A DNA stretch of 64,000 nt, from assembly GCF_900461555.1 (NCBI RefSeq), contig NZ_UGOX01000001.1, forward strand, positions 2,307,501 to 2,371,500, in the 5' to 3' direction. A model generated the notes under the pieces. It ran no database searches and was not told the DNA's origin. It saw only the letters and a program-made list of their open reading frames with translations. This DNA is from Legionella quinlivanii (GTDB lineage: Bacteria > Pseudomonadota > Gammaproteobacteria > Legionellales > Legionellaceae). Shown here piece by piece: positions 18,107-27,125 of the stretch; the first letter of the stretch is position 1, and each line of letters begins with the position of its first letter. Made by a program: the position numbers and the translations under genes.

Positions 18107-20458
18107 TCACACCCTAGTTTGGTTGAAATCAGATACTATGACTTCTATTTTATTCATTGGATGTAATTCTACTAAACGCCATTCCCCAGATGGGTAGAGT
18201 TGATAAGTACTTTGACTCTTCGGATCAATAACTACCAAATGCACCCATTCATTAAAAAATAAGGTTTTTAAAATGGATTGTTTTTCAATCACTTGAGAAA
18301 CCATCTTTTTGGGAGCGTAAATAACTGTCAATAAACGCTGTGGTTCATGATATGTTTTATCATCAGAACTCATGACCGACTGCAGGGGAAGACCATGCAT
18401 CAAATCGCTTCCATTGCCCTGCATTATCCCAATGGTTCCAACTACATTGTGAGTGACTTTGCTCCCACTTCCAAAAGCAACGTTATCTAAAGTAGAAAAT
18501 AAATATTGAGTATTTATCCATTCAGCCACTACCATGGGCGCAGTTAAAATCGTCTCGAGCAGTGTCCCGTCATGGTCTTGCTCAAAGCGGTATGAATGAA
18601 GAAAGCAACGGCCATCAAGATTGATATTTTTTGTTAGATGCCGAGGGGCCACAATAAAGGCTGCATTTCGTGCCAACCCCCATTCAGGTCGGGTTTCAGA
18701 CCAGTCCAGACTCCGTCGTATTATATCTTTATGGGGCCTGCTACTCTGCAATTTGGTTCCCCTCTCCTGGTTGGTTATGCGCTTTGCTTCATTCAAATCG
18801 GCTTGCAATTGAGTTAGAAGTTCAGGATATACAGGTGTCTTCACTGCCTCTTCAGAATAAAGCTCAACGCAATCTGTCGTAGTATTATGCAGTGCCCCGT
18901 AAAATATCGTATCCAGGGGGATGTGCATGCCGCGGTCTTCAAGACCATTCCGAACTTCGGGCTTATTGAGAATAGATGCCAATAAACGGGCATTGAGACC
19001 GCCATGATTACCACCACAGGCGCCGCAATCCAGAGCTGATGCATACGGATTATTTTCAGTGGTACTTCCATGGCCGCAAAGAATAATGAGCTTCGCGAAA
19101 CCTGAAGTAAGCCCCATTAGTCGCAGTACCATTTCGGCATAATTAATCTGCTCTTCCAGGGACAAGCCTTGCCCTGCATCAGTTTGGCCTGACTCATAAG
19201 CAACCTTGGTCGGCATACGTGGTTTTAACCAACTTTTGATGGCCGATACTGCATGATTGCTTAGTTCCGGCGATAAAGATTTGACAGTCATATTCAGACC
19301 ACACCAAAGACCTAAGGACTCGACTAAGGCAAAGGGCGTCGACACATTGTATTTTAGTTGCGTATACAGGCTTTTGCAGCGGTCAATGAAGGCCTTTCCT
19401 CGCTGATAATGTTCAAAAACGTCCTTATTGGCAGCCGGTATTTCTTTAACGGCATATTTTGGCTTTAACAGGACAGGACAGCACTCTTTATTTCTATTGC
19501 TATCAAACTCATCCACACGCACAGGGAGACCAAAAAAACCGGCAAAGCCAAAAGTTTCATAATTGCCTAAGGATTCGATGGCGCGGCGAAAAGGCTCGGA
19601 ACGGACATCAATACAAAAAACCAACTGAGCATTTCTTCGCGCAAGAGGGGGCTTTTCTTTTTCTACCTCCGGCAAAAGCTGGCTTAATAGCTTTTGCCGA
19701 TAAGAATTCTCATTGCTTTTTAGCTTCGCCAATACTTCTTTAACCAAAGAACCATCGCCGAGACTTTTTTTTTCTTTAGCCGCGTCAGGCCAGAAAATAC
19801 AGGTTAGCACCAAGCGCACTGCCAGGAAATCGGTGAGAGTTACATTAGTTTCTCCCTGTTTTTTTGAGCTCTGCCAGTCTGTTTTCCATTTCACAAATCC
19901 TGCCCAACCTGGTAGATAGGAAAGCGACTTTGAAAGAAATGCCTCTTCCTGCCCTTCTGGAACATGAAGTCTTTGCAGACAGATCCTGATTGCTTCTTCC
20001 GCAGACTCAGGTAATTGCTGTAGAAATTCCTTTGCTTCTTTTTTATTCTGGTGCACTTGCTTATCAAAATAAGCCAATTTTAAGAATCCAAAATAAAAAC
20101 CTTTCTCCCTAAAAGGCATATCAATACTGCCTTGTCCCGCATCAAAAAAGCCGCCACACCATTTGATCATTTGAATATTAACGTCCTCCAGTTGCAGATT
20201 TCGCTCAGCCCTTTGGCGTTTAAAGTTACCTTTAACCTGAGCCAGGGCGTCTTCAAACGTTTGTCCCTCAAACCCTTGTAATGGATTACAGGCGATAAAC
20301 GTTTCTAGCGGCCAAACAGGCGCGATGCATTTTGCAGCATTGTGTACCCAGGTTTGTATTTCAAGCACCTTGTTTTTTCCATGAGGGAAGGTAATATCTC
20401 CATTTCTAGTTTCTTTTGTTGCACTATTCTGCTTCAATGATATTTTTGCAGCGGTCAT
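18107..20458 (-). CDS. dabA: Probable inorganic-carbon transporter subunit DabA (DUF2309)
   Basis: The 783-aa protein matches the DUF2309/DabA family, which resembles beta-carbonic anhydrases and works with a membrane partner to accumulate bicarbonate energised by the proton gradient. The expected zinc ligands are present: Cys281 and Asp283 in LVFCIDVRSE, His463 in LCGHGS, and Cys478 in ALDCGACGGNHG. The His-Cys spacing of 15 equals that described for Halothiobacillus DabA (H524/C539). It lies 17 bases after the DabB-like gene, in a clear operon. In a heterotroph it probably supplies bicarbonate for carboxylases at low CO2. Confidence 0.88.
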   Translation of the reverse strand: MTAAKISLKQNSATKETRNGDITFPHGKNKVLEIQTWVHNAAKCIAPVWPLETFIACNPLQGFEGQTFEDALAQVKGNFKRQRAERNLQLEDVNIQMIKWCGGFFDAGQGSIDMPFREKGFYFGFLKLAYFDKQVHQNKKEAKEFLQQLPESAEEAIRICLQRLHVPEGQEEAFLSKSLSYLPGWAGFVKWKTDWQSSKKQGETNVTLTDFLAVRLVLTCIFWPDAAKEKKSLGDGSLVKEVLAKLKSNENSYRQKLLSQLLPEVEKEKPPLARRNAQLVFCIDVRSEPFRRAIESLGNYETFGFAGFFGLPVRVDEFDSNRNKECCPVLLKPKYAVKEIPAANKDVFEHYQRGKAFIDRCKSLYTQLKYNVSTPFALVESLGLWCGLNMTVKSLSPELSNHAVSAIKSWLKPRMPTKVAYESGQTDAGQGLSLEEQINYAEMVLRLMGLTSGFAKLIILCGHGSTTENNPYASALDCGACGGNHGGLNARLLASILNKPEVRNGLEDRGMHIPLDTIFYGALHNTTTDCVELYSEEAVKTPVYPELLTQLQADLNEAKRITNQERGTKLQSSRPHKDIIRRSLDWSETRPEWGLARNAAFIVAPRHLTKNINLDGRCFLHSYRFEQDHDGTLLETILTAPMVVAEWINTQYLFSTLDNVAFGSGSKVTHNVVGTIGIMQGNGSDLMHGLPLQSVMSSDDKTYHEPQRLLTVIYAPKKMVSQVIEKQSILKTLFFNEWVHLVVIDPKSQSTYQLYPSGEWRLVELHPMNKIEVIVSDFNQTRV

Positions 20459-20475
20459 AAATACTCCTTAATAAC

Positions 20476-22002
20476 TTAGTAGTTGTAATCGTTTCGTAAA
20501 GCGGTGACAGTTTTTAAAGAGGGCTGGCTTGAATTAAATAAGTTCATATAAAGCCAACAGCCTAATATTGATTGGCCAATTGTTTGATGCATACCCAGAT
20601 TAAAGAAGGCCCATAACGCCGCAAATGAGGCCATAATCGCCCAATGAATTATCGATAACTGAGATGTTTTCAACATTGAGATGCCTGGTATTAGCCACTG
20701 AATCAATTGGATACTCGCGCCGTACATGAGGCCGGAAATCATGGCAAGAAGAAGCGCCAACACGAAACTTGACATCGTTTGGCGGGTTCTGATCCAGGTG
20801 AACATGAGTTGTGAGCCAGCTATAAAGGTAAAAAACAAAACAAAGCTGCTTGCCTCATGCACGGAGAGGGACTTATTTGTTGCAAACGCAAAGGAAACCA
20901 TTGCCGCTATTCCGCCTGAAAGAGAAATCATTAGCATAATGAGAGACCCTTTAGAGGAATTGGTCTCTGATTTTCTTTGTTTCACCGCAGAGCCCGAACT
21001 TAAAAAAAGATAGGCCTTGAATAATCCATGCCAACACAGATGCGCTATAGCTGCAGCAAACAGGCCAACGCCGCATTGCATCATCATGAACCCCATTTGT
21101 GCCATAGTGGAGCAAGCCAACATTTTTTTTACATCATGCTGCATCAACTTCCAGGTAGTACCCAGTAATGCGGATATAGAACCGACTATGAACAATAGAG
21201 TCAGCAAGCCGGGACAAAGTATCATCAATGATGCCAATTTAACGATCAGAATTCCTCCGCCATTAACAAGGCCTGCATGCATTAAAGCAGAAACCGGGGT
21301 TGGTGAATTCAAAGAGCTGATTAACCATCGATGAAAAGGCAACAATCCGGATTGGACAACTGCGCCAATCAGGATTAGTCCCATTGAAATAGAAAACAAG
21401 GATGGATGGCTGAATTGAGTTATCTGCACCAATAATGAAATAGAGCTTGATCTATAAGTGACAGTTAAAATAATAAAAGCGATTAATAGACTTAAACATC
21501 CTGAAGCCAGTGTATAAAAGGCCAGGCGCGCAGAGTTTTTTGCAGCCGTCCATTCAGATTTATGTACCATCAACAGTACTAGAAATACATTAGAAGCAGA
21601 TAAGGCACACCAGAATAAAAACAAATCATCGGCAAGCACCATGATAAGCGCTGTAAATGTAAGCGCTGATAATAGAAGAAAAAAACGTTTGTAGAGCCTA
21701 TCCCCATGCATATACCTTAATGAAAAGCGATGCACGATAAAACTCACTAATAAAATTAAACTGCATAACAACAGGCTCAAAGTATTGAAACTAATTAACA
21801 AATAGACTGCAGAATTCTGAGATAAGGATAAATAGGAAAGCAGCCCTACCCCAGTTAAAAAGCCGCCACCAATACTGTAACCTGCCAGGCGGGCTGCAAC
21901 AATTGGCCGGGAGATTAAACAGTTTAAAGCAAGCGCGATAATTGGACTGGACAACATGAGACATAAAAAAAATAGAACTATAGTATTCACATCATTCCCC
22001 AT
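20476..22002 (-). CDS. dabB: DabB-like membrane subunit (NuoL/MrpA-type proton channel)
   Basis: The 508-aa protein has about 13-14 hydrophobic spans and the proton-antiporter core shared with NuoL: SARLAFYTLASGC, LLPFHRWLISSLNSPTPVSALMHAGLVNGGGIL and LMQHDVKKMLACSTMAQMGFM, with the lysine and histidine residues typical of the channel. Its length and gene order with dabA identify it as the DabB partner and not a Complex I subunit. It is the first gene of the operon. The start lies 88 bases from the divergent LysR gene. Confidence 0.85.
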   Translation of the reverse strand: MGNDVNTIVLFFLCLMLSSPIIALALNCLISRPIVAARLAGYSIGGGFLTGVGLLSYLSLSQNSAVYLLISFNTLSLLLCSLILLVSFIVHRFSLRYMHGDRLYKRFFLLLSALTFTALIMVLADDLFLFWCALSASNVFLVLLMVHKSEWTAAKNSARLAFYTLASGCLSLLIAFIILTVTYRSSSISLLVQITQFSHPSLFSISMGLILIGAVVQSGLLPFHRWLISSLNSPTPVSALMHAGLVNGGGILIVKLASLMILCPGLLTLLFIVGSISALLGTTWKLMQHDVKKMLACSTMAQMGFMMMQCGVGLFAAAIAHLCWHGLFKAYLFLSSGSAVKQRKSETNSSKGSLIMLMISLSGGIAAMVSFAFATNKSLSVHEASSFVLFFTFIAGSQLMFTWIRTRQTMSSFVLALLLAMISGLMYGASIQLIQWLIPGISMLKTSQLSIIHWAIMASFAALWAFFNLGMHQTIGQSILGCWLYMNLFNSSQPSLKTVTALRNDYNY

Positions 22003-22028
22003 TAGAGATTGTTTTGTTACAATGAGAA

Positions 22029-22049
22029 TATATTAGATATACTGATATA
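22029..22049. promoter_or_regulatory. Probable LysR-type binding site between dabB and the regulator gene
   Basis: An imperfect 21-base dyad, TATATTAG and CTGATATA around 5 bases, contains the T-N11-A LTTR signature (22033-22045). It sits in the 88-base divergent promoter region, where a LysR protein would control both directions. Confidence 0.5.
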
Positions 22050-22090
22050 AGTGAAATTAAAAATATTTATCTTTTCTATTAGGAATTCTA

Positions 22091-22945
22091 ATGTCATTAG
22101 ATACAGTAACCCTGCAATGCTTTTTAGCTGTGGCAGACACCCAAAGCTTCACTAAAGCAGCTGCCCGTGTAGGCCGAACCCAATCAGCGATAAGTCAGCA
22201 AATTGCCAAACTTGAAAATTTAATTGAAAAACAGTTGGTTACCCGTGGGCGAGAACTATCCCTTACCCCAGAGGGCGAACTTTTTTTAAGTTACGCCAAA
22301 CGGATATACGAGCTGCATCGCGAATCACTAGACCGATTCAAAACACCGGAGCTACAGGGCGAGCTTCGCTTTGGCCTTCCTGAAGACTTTGCCTCCATGA
22401 TGCTTTCTGAAGTTCTGGTGGAGTTTTCCAGGCTTCATCCCAGAATAATGCTCAATGTGGAATGCGATTTAACATTGAACCTTATCAAGCGATTTCATCA
22501 GGATGAATTTGACTTAATTCTGATAAAGACCAATGAAAAAAACCTGATTTCTGAGGGCGTCAATGTATGGAATGAGCCCGTAGAATGGGTAGGCAAAAAA
22601 GAGTTACTGCCAGCGCTCAATGATAAAGCAGTCATCCCGTTGATTCTTTCACCCACCCCATGCGTCTATCGCGGGAATGTGATTGAGTCCCTCAATCAGC
22701 ATGATCTAAAATGGCGCCTGGCATTTAGTAGTCCAAGTTATGCGGGCAAAATGGCGGCTGTCAAGGCGGGCCTTGGAATCACAGCCATACAACGTAGTAT
22801 GATTCCCAATTATCTGGATAGACTCGATGATTATTTTCTTCCCTCTTTGAAAGACATTCATGTATCGTTAATTAAGAAAGAGGCTGCAAGTAAAGCGATT
22901 GATTCTCTTGAATTTTTTATCATGGATAAATTAAAACTTAAATAA
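22091..22945 (+). CDS. LysR-family transcriptional regulator, probable dabBA regulator
   Basis: The 284-aa protein has the standard N-terminal winged helix-turn-helix (LQCFLAVADTQSFTKAAARV, then GRTQSAISQQIAKLE) and a periplasmic-binding-protein-like effector domain (GELRFGLPEDFASMMLSEVL). Divergent placement against dabB is the usual arrangement for a LysR protein and its target. CO2-responsive LysR regulators (CbbR/CcmR/CmpR type) often control carbon uptake. That it senses carbon status here is inference. Only 17 bases separate it from the exporter operon downstream, so it may be co-transcribed with it. Confidence 0.85.
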   Translation: MSLDTVTLQCFLAVADTQSFTKAAARVGRTQSAISQQIAKLENLIEKQLVTRGRELSLTPEGELFLSYAKRIYELHRESLDRFKTPELQGELRFGLPEDFASMMLSEVLVEFSRLHPRIMLNVECDLTLNLIKRFHQDEFDLILIKTNEKNLISEGVNVWNEPVEWVGKKELLPALNDKAVIPLILSPTPCVYRGNVIESLNQHDLKWRLAFSSPSYAGKMAAVKAGLGITAIQRSMIPNYLDRLDDYFLPSLKDIHVSLIKKEAASKAIDSLEFFIMDKLKLK

Positions 22946-22962
22946 AGGATTTTGGAACACTG

Positions 22963-24543
22963 ATGAAACAGGGAATGAGCTCAATTGCTGAGGTATTAGA
23001 TAAAGCGACGATTGCATCAATCGTGATGATAAGCGTTGTAGTAAGCCTGCTTAGCTTAAGCATACCTATTGCAGCCCAAACTTTAGTCAATCTGATTGCC
23101 TTCGGCAAATTACTGCAGCCAGTAGTCACACTAAGCATCATCGTACTTGTATTAATGGTAGCTCTGGGGGCTTTAAATATATGGCAAACGGTTATCATCG
23201 AAGTCATTCAACAGAAATTAATGGTTAACATAAGTCTGAGCCTAACCCGTCAATTTACTCTTTTGTCACTCGATAATTTCTCTTCACATCATGGACCTGA
23301 GCTCGTTAATCGCTTTTTCGAAGTGGCAACCATTAACAAAGCATTATCAAGTCTTTTACTCTATGGCGTAAATTTGGGTCTGCAGCTTTTTTTTAGTTTA
23401 ATCCTGCTCCTGTTTTATCATCCCCTTTTTCTTATATTCGATGCATTTATTATATTAAGCATTGTTTTAATTGTTTTTTTGCCCTACCGTAAAGGATTAG
23501 CAAGTGCTGAAAAGGAATGTACTGAAAAACATCAAATAGGTGCCTGGCTGGAAGAGCTGCTGACCAATCGCTTTTTATTTCGTTTTAATCGCTATCATCG
23601 CTACGCTATTCTGCAAACGGATAGACGCTTGGTTCATTTTTTGAAGGCTCGCAATACCCATTTTAGACAACTTATTAAACATCAGATTGGATTTTATCTT
23701 CTCTCAGCAATCGCCAGCAGTTTATTACTCGGCCTGGGCGGCTATCTTGTGATTAATAACCAGTTAAGCCTGGGCCAGCTCGTTGCAGCAGAAATTGTAC
23801 TTGGCGCGTTAATTTATGCTTTCAAACGATTTGGTGTCCTTTTAGAAAATTATTACGACCTGCTGGCTTCTGAACATAAAATTGATCTGGTATTAAATCT
23901 CCCAACAGAGCTTGTCAACACAGAGTTAAGCGAACTTATCAATCCCATAAAACACATCATGCTAGTAACCAAAGAACAGGAAAAAGGATCGAGCTCGCCT
24001 GGAAACCCTCTGGTTATCTGCTTCAATGAGACACGCAACCAGGAGTCACTTGCCGATTGTATCTTGGGTTTTAAAAATAATCTCGATCTCAGTGTGTATA
24101 TCAATCAGACTCTCTGTCATCAGGAATACAGACGCTCCCTTCGTGAACACACTCTGCTACTGCGAGATAAAGACTGGTTTGCCGGCAGCATTTATGACAA
24201 TCTACGCCTTAACCAGGCGTCTTTTCGTATACAGCAATTAAAAGAGCTTTTAAAATCTTTTGGACTGATGGATAAAATTATGAGTCAGCCTCATGGCTTA
24301 AAGAGCATGATTTATGATTGGGAGCAGGTGTTTACTGAACTCGAGCTCATTCAACTCATGGTGATTCGCGCTTTAATTGCAAAACCCAAGCTTCTTATCA
24401 TCGATAGCCTCTTTGATAGACTGACTCGAAATGAAATTGAATTACTGCTATCCCATTTAGGAGAGCTCAATGAGACGCTTTTAATAATAATTACTCAATA
24501 TCTGAATCACATTCCCTTGTCTAACTGTCTGGTGTTTTCATGA
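22963..24543 (+). CDS. ABC exporter-like protein with degenerate ATPase domain
   Basis: The 526-aa protein has an exporter-type membrane domain (about residues 15-290, five to six spans, with GGYLVINNQLSLGQLVAAEIVLGAL typical of type-1-secretion and peptide exporters). A nucleotide-binding-like domain follows, but no Walker A GxxGxGKS/T exists: the site reads VICFNETRNQESLADCILG. The signature region is TELELIQLMVIRALIAKPKLLIIDSLFD, where LSGGQ is lost and the Walker B carboxylates are weak (IIDSLFD). No C39 peptidase precedes the membrane domain. It probably cannot hydrolyse ATP in the usual way. Its stop overlaps the HlyD-like start by 4 bases. Confidence 0.7.
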   Translation: MKQGMSSIAEVLDKATIASIVMISVVVSLLSLSIPIAAQTLVNLIAFGKLLQPVVTLSIIVLVLMVALGALNIWQTVIIEVIQQKLMVNISLSLTRQFTLLSLDNFSSHHGPELVNRFFEVATINKALSSLLLYGVNLGLQLFFSLILLLFYHPLFLIFDAFIILSIVLIVFLPYRKGLASAEKECTEKHQIGAWLEELLTNRFLFRFNRYHRYAILQTDRRLVHFLKARNTHFRQLIKHQIGFYLLSAIASSLLLGLGGYLVINNQLSLGQLVAAEIVLGALIYAFKRFGVLLENYYDLLASEHKIDLVLNLPTELVNTELSELINPIKHIMLVTKEQEKGSSSPGNPLVICFNETRNQESLADCILGFKNNLDLSVYINQTLCHQEYRRSLREHTLLLRDKDWFAGSIYDNLRLNQASFRIQQLKELLKSFGLMDKIMSQPHGLKSMIYDWEQVFTELELIQLMVIRALIAKPKLLIIDSLFDRLTRNEIELLLSHLGELNETLLIIITQYLNHIPLSNCLVFS

Positions 24544-25526
24544 AGCTACATGCCTATCAAATGATTGGCAAATTACCCAATCCGCGCAAAATCGCCAAGA
24601 TTATCTCTTTAGTACTTTTTATCTTAATTTTATTATTGAGTTTCACCCCTTGGCAGCAATTTGCCTTGGGGAGCGGAAAAGTGATCGCATTCTCACCTAC
24701 TGAGCGGTTACATACTGTCAACTCACCTATCTATGGCCGAATTAAAAAATGGTACGTCGACGAAGGAATCCGTGTTAAAGCGGGAGACCCAATTGTAGAG
24801 ATTAGCGACAACGACCCTGAGTTACTCAAACGATTGGAGATGGAAAAAGAAGCTATTTTGCTTCGCATCAAAGCGGCACAGCAATCGTTAACCGCAGGAA
24901 AAGCCAATGTTGAACGCCAAAAGAATTTGTTTCTGCAAGGTATAAATTCAAAACGTCAATATGAACTGGCTCAAATAGAATATGCCAAATATCAAAACGA
25001 ACTGGCACAAGCCAATATAGATAAGGTCAGCATCGATGTTCGCATTGCCAGGCAACAAACTCAGCTCATCAAAGCGCACGTCCCGGGAGTGATAGTCAAA
25101 CGCCTGGCCGGACAACAAAGCGTTGTAGTCAGAGAAGGAGAAATATTAGCTGAGATTATACCCGTCACCGAATCCAGGGCGGTAGCCCTTTGGATTGATG
25201 GGAATGATATTCCATTCGTTTACCTCAATCAAAAGGCACGTCTTCAATTCGAAGGATGGCCGGCGATTCAATTTAGAGGCTGGCCACAGATCGCCGTAGG
25301 CACTTTTGGCGGAAAAGTGGCCTTTATAGATCCGACAGATAATGGCATGGGATTATTTCGCGTCGTAATTGTACCTGATGAGCCCTGGCCTGATCCAAAC
25401 TTTTTAAGACAGGGGGTTCGTGTTCATGGTTGGGTCCAATTGGGTGAAGTACCTTTATGGTACGAGCTATGGCGTCAATTTAACGGCTTCCCGCCTGAAA
25501 GCATAGCACAAAAGGCGAATTCATGA
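24540..25526 (+). CDS. HlyD-family periplasmic adaptor
   Basis: The 328-aa protein has one N-terminal membrane span (ISLVLFILILLLSFTPW), a biotinyl-lipoyl half-motif (INSPIYGRIKKWYVDEGIRVKAGDPIVEI, in part), a short coiled coil at about 100-170, the matching second half (IKAHVPGVIVKRLAG) and a beta-barrel domain. This is the membrane-fusion architecture that joins an inner-membrane exporter to TolC. ATGA overlaps with both neighbours indicate translational coupling in a three-gene export operon. Confidence 0.85.
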   Translation: MKLHAYQMIGKLPNPRKIAKIISLVLFILILLLSFTPWQQFALGSGKVIAFSPTERLHTVNSPIYGRIKKWYVDEGIRVKAGDPIVEISDNDPELLKRLEMEKEAILLRIKAAQQSLTAGKANVERQKNLFLQGINSKRQYELAQIEYAKYQNELAQANIDKVSIDVRIARQQTQLIKAHVPGVIVKRLAGQQSVVVREGEILAEIIPVTESRAVALWIDGNDIPFVYLNQKARLQFEGWPAIQFRGWPQIAVGTFGGKVAFIDPTDNGMGLFRVVIVPDEPWPDPNFLRQGVRVHGWVQLGEVPLWYELWRQFNGFPPESIAQKANS

Positions 25527-26950
25527 GGAGATTAGCATTACGCGGGCTTTTCACTATACTAACTTGCATAGGCCTCTTATTGGGGTATTCATGTTCTTAT
25601 GCCTCTCCCAAAACGCAGGAATTGAGTTTAATTCAAGTATTACAAAGTATTGACACTCACTACCCTCAAGTAAAAATAGCACGTCTCGAAGTCATAAAGG
25701 CAAGTGGTGCATTTGTCAATGCCAATGGAAAGTTTGACCCCACCCTGGAAGTCAGTACCCGCTCACAACCCGCTGGTGGTTATATTAATAATTTTGGCGA
25801 TACTCAACTCACCATCCCAACCCTGTACAACGGCTTGAAACTTTTTGCAGGCTATCGAAACGGGCAAGGCGACTGGCCCATTTATTATCAAAACTATTTG
25901 ACGAACTCAGGTGGAGAATATCGGGCCGGGTTATCGCTTCCCTTGCTTCGCGACCGGCTAACCGATAAAGAGCGCACCGGATTATTTACTTCTGCTCAAT
26001 TGATGCTCATGAAAGCACAGGACGCCGAAGCAATCAAAATAAAAATTTACCAGGAAGCAATTAAAGCCTATTGGCAATGGGTAGAAGCAGGCCTTCAAAT
26101 AAAAGCATTCAAGCAACTGCTGCAATTGGCAAAAAAACGACAACGGGCAATTGAAAAACAGGCTAGTCTTGGGGATTTGCCAGAACTTGCCATCAGTGAA
26201 AATTTACAGCAAATAATTCAACGTGAACAATTACTCAATCAAGGCCAAATGATATTTGAACAAGCAGGCATTAATCTATCTCTATATTTTCGGGATCCCC
26301 AGGGAAACCCGCTGGTTCCTGGAGAACAATCCTTACCTACATTAAGCAGCACTTCAAACAATAAGCCAGAAATTAAACCATCGCTCAGAGAACACCCTGG
26401 TATTAAAAAGCTTAACCATTATGCCAATATGATGAGGCTCAAACGCGATCAGGCACGCAACGAACTCCTGCCTCAATTAGATGCAACTGCCTATACCTTC
26501 AAACAAAATGGAACGGGAGGATACCCTTTATTAATTCCTCAAGCCGCAATGGTGGGATTATCTTTCAAATTTCCCTTATTACAAAGAGAAGCCAGGGGAA
26601 ATCTGATTCAGGCTGAAAGTGAATTACGACAAATTCAAGCAGAAAAACGGTTTTTTTATGAACAACTTAACAATGAATTTGCAAATATACGGATTGGTAT
26701 AACTAGAAGCAGGCAGCAAGTCAGCCTGTTAAAACAAGAATTGCGCTTGGCTAAAAAGGTGCAGGAAGGAGAAACCAAAAAATTTTATGGCGGCGACAGT
26801 ACATTATTTTTAGTCAATCAACGCGAGCAAATGACGACACAAATACAACTCAACACCTTACATGCCCAAGTACAATTAGAAGAATTAAGAGCCAGAGCTC
26901 GCTTTTTCAATTCAACCTGCCGAGAAAGCCGGATTATCAATTTAAAATAA
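25523..26950 (+). CDS. TolC-like outer-membrane efflux protein
   Basis: The 475-aa protein has an N-terminal signal peptide (RRLALRGLFTILTCIGLLLGYSCSYAS) and two OEP repeats rich in long helices with Gln, Leu and Arg (for example LLKQELRLAKKVQEGETKKF). Tyr/Gly-containing strand regions (LRDRLTDKERTGLF, MVGLSFKFPLLQREARGNL) match the barrel strands of TolC homologues. A Cys in the signal region leaves open a lipoprotein form. It is the last gene of the export operon. Confidence 0.82.
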   Translation: MRRLALRGLFTILTCIGLLLGYSCSYASPKTQELSLIQVLQSIDTHYPQVKIARLEVIKASGAFVNANGKFDPTLEVSTRSQPAGGYINNFGDTQLTIPTLYNGLKLFAGYRNGQGDWPIYYQNYLTNSGGEYRAGLSLPLLRDRLTDKERTGLFTSAQLMLMKAQDAEAIKIKIYQEAIKAYWQWVEAGLQIKAFKQLLQLAKKRQRAIEKQASLGDLPELAISENLQQIIQREQLLNQGQMIFEQAGINLSLYFRDPQGNPLVPGEQSLPTLSSTSNNKPEIKPSLREHPGIKKLNHYANMMRLKRDQARNELLPQLDATAYTFKQNGTGGYPLLIPQAAMVGLSFKFPLLQREARGNLIQAESELRQIQAEKRFFYEQLNNEFANIRIGITRSRQQVSLLKQELRLAKKVQEGETKKFYGGDSTLFLVNQREQMTTQIQLNTLHAQVQLEELRARARFFNSTCRESRIINLK

Positions 26951-27125
26951 TAGCAATTATCAACCCGATGGGAAGTTCAATACTTAAGCCAAATCAATTT
27001 GAAAAACAGAGCGATTTTTTAATAAATGTTGCTTAACTGATGTGTCTCAAATTGCGTCACCAACTCAGTTTGAGGCAAAAACGTATCCAGCATTTCAAAC
27101 GATATTTCTATGAGCATTTAAACCC

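Noticed and set aside
22963-26950. Exporter of the GG-leader peptide at 33553
   Set aside because: The ABC protein has no C39 peptidase domain and no Walker A, and the genes are 6.6 kb apart on opposite sides of the island boundary. The link cannot be supported.
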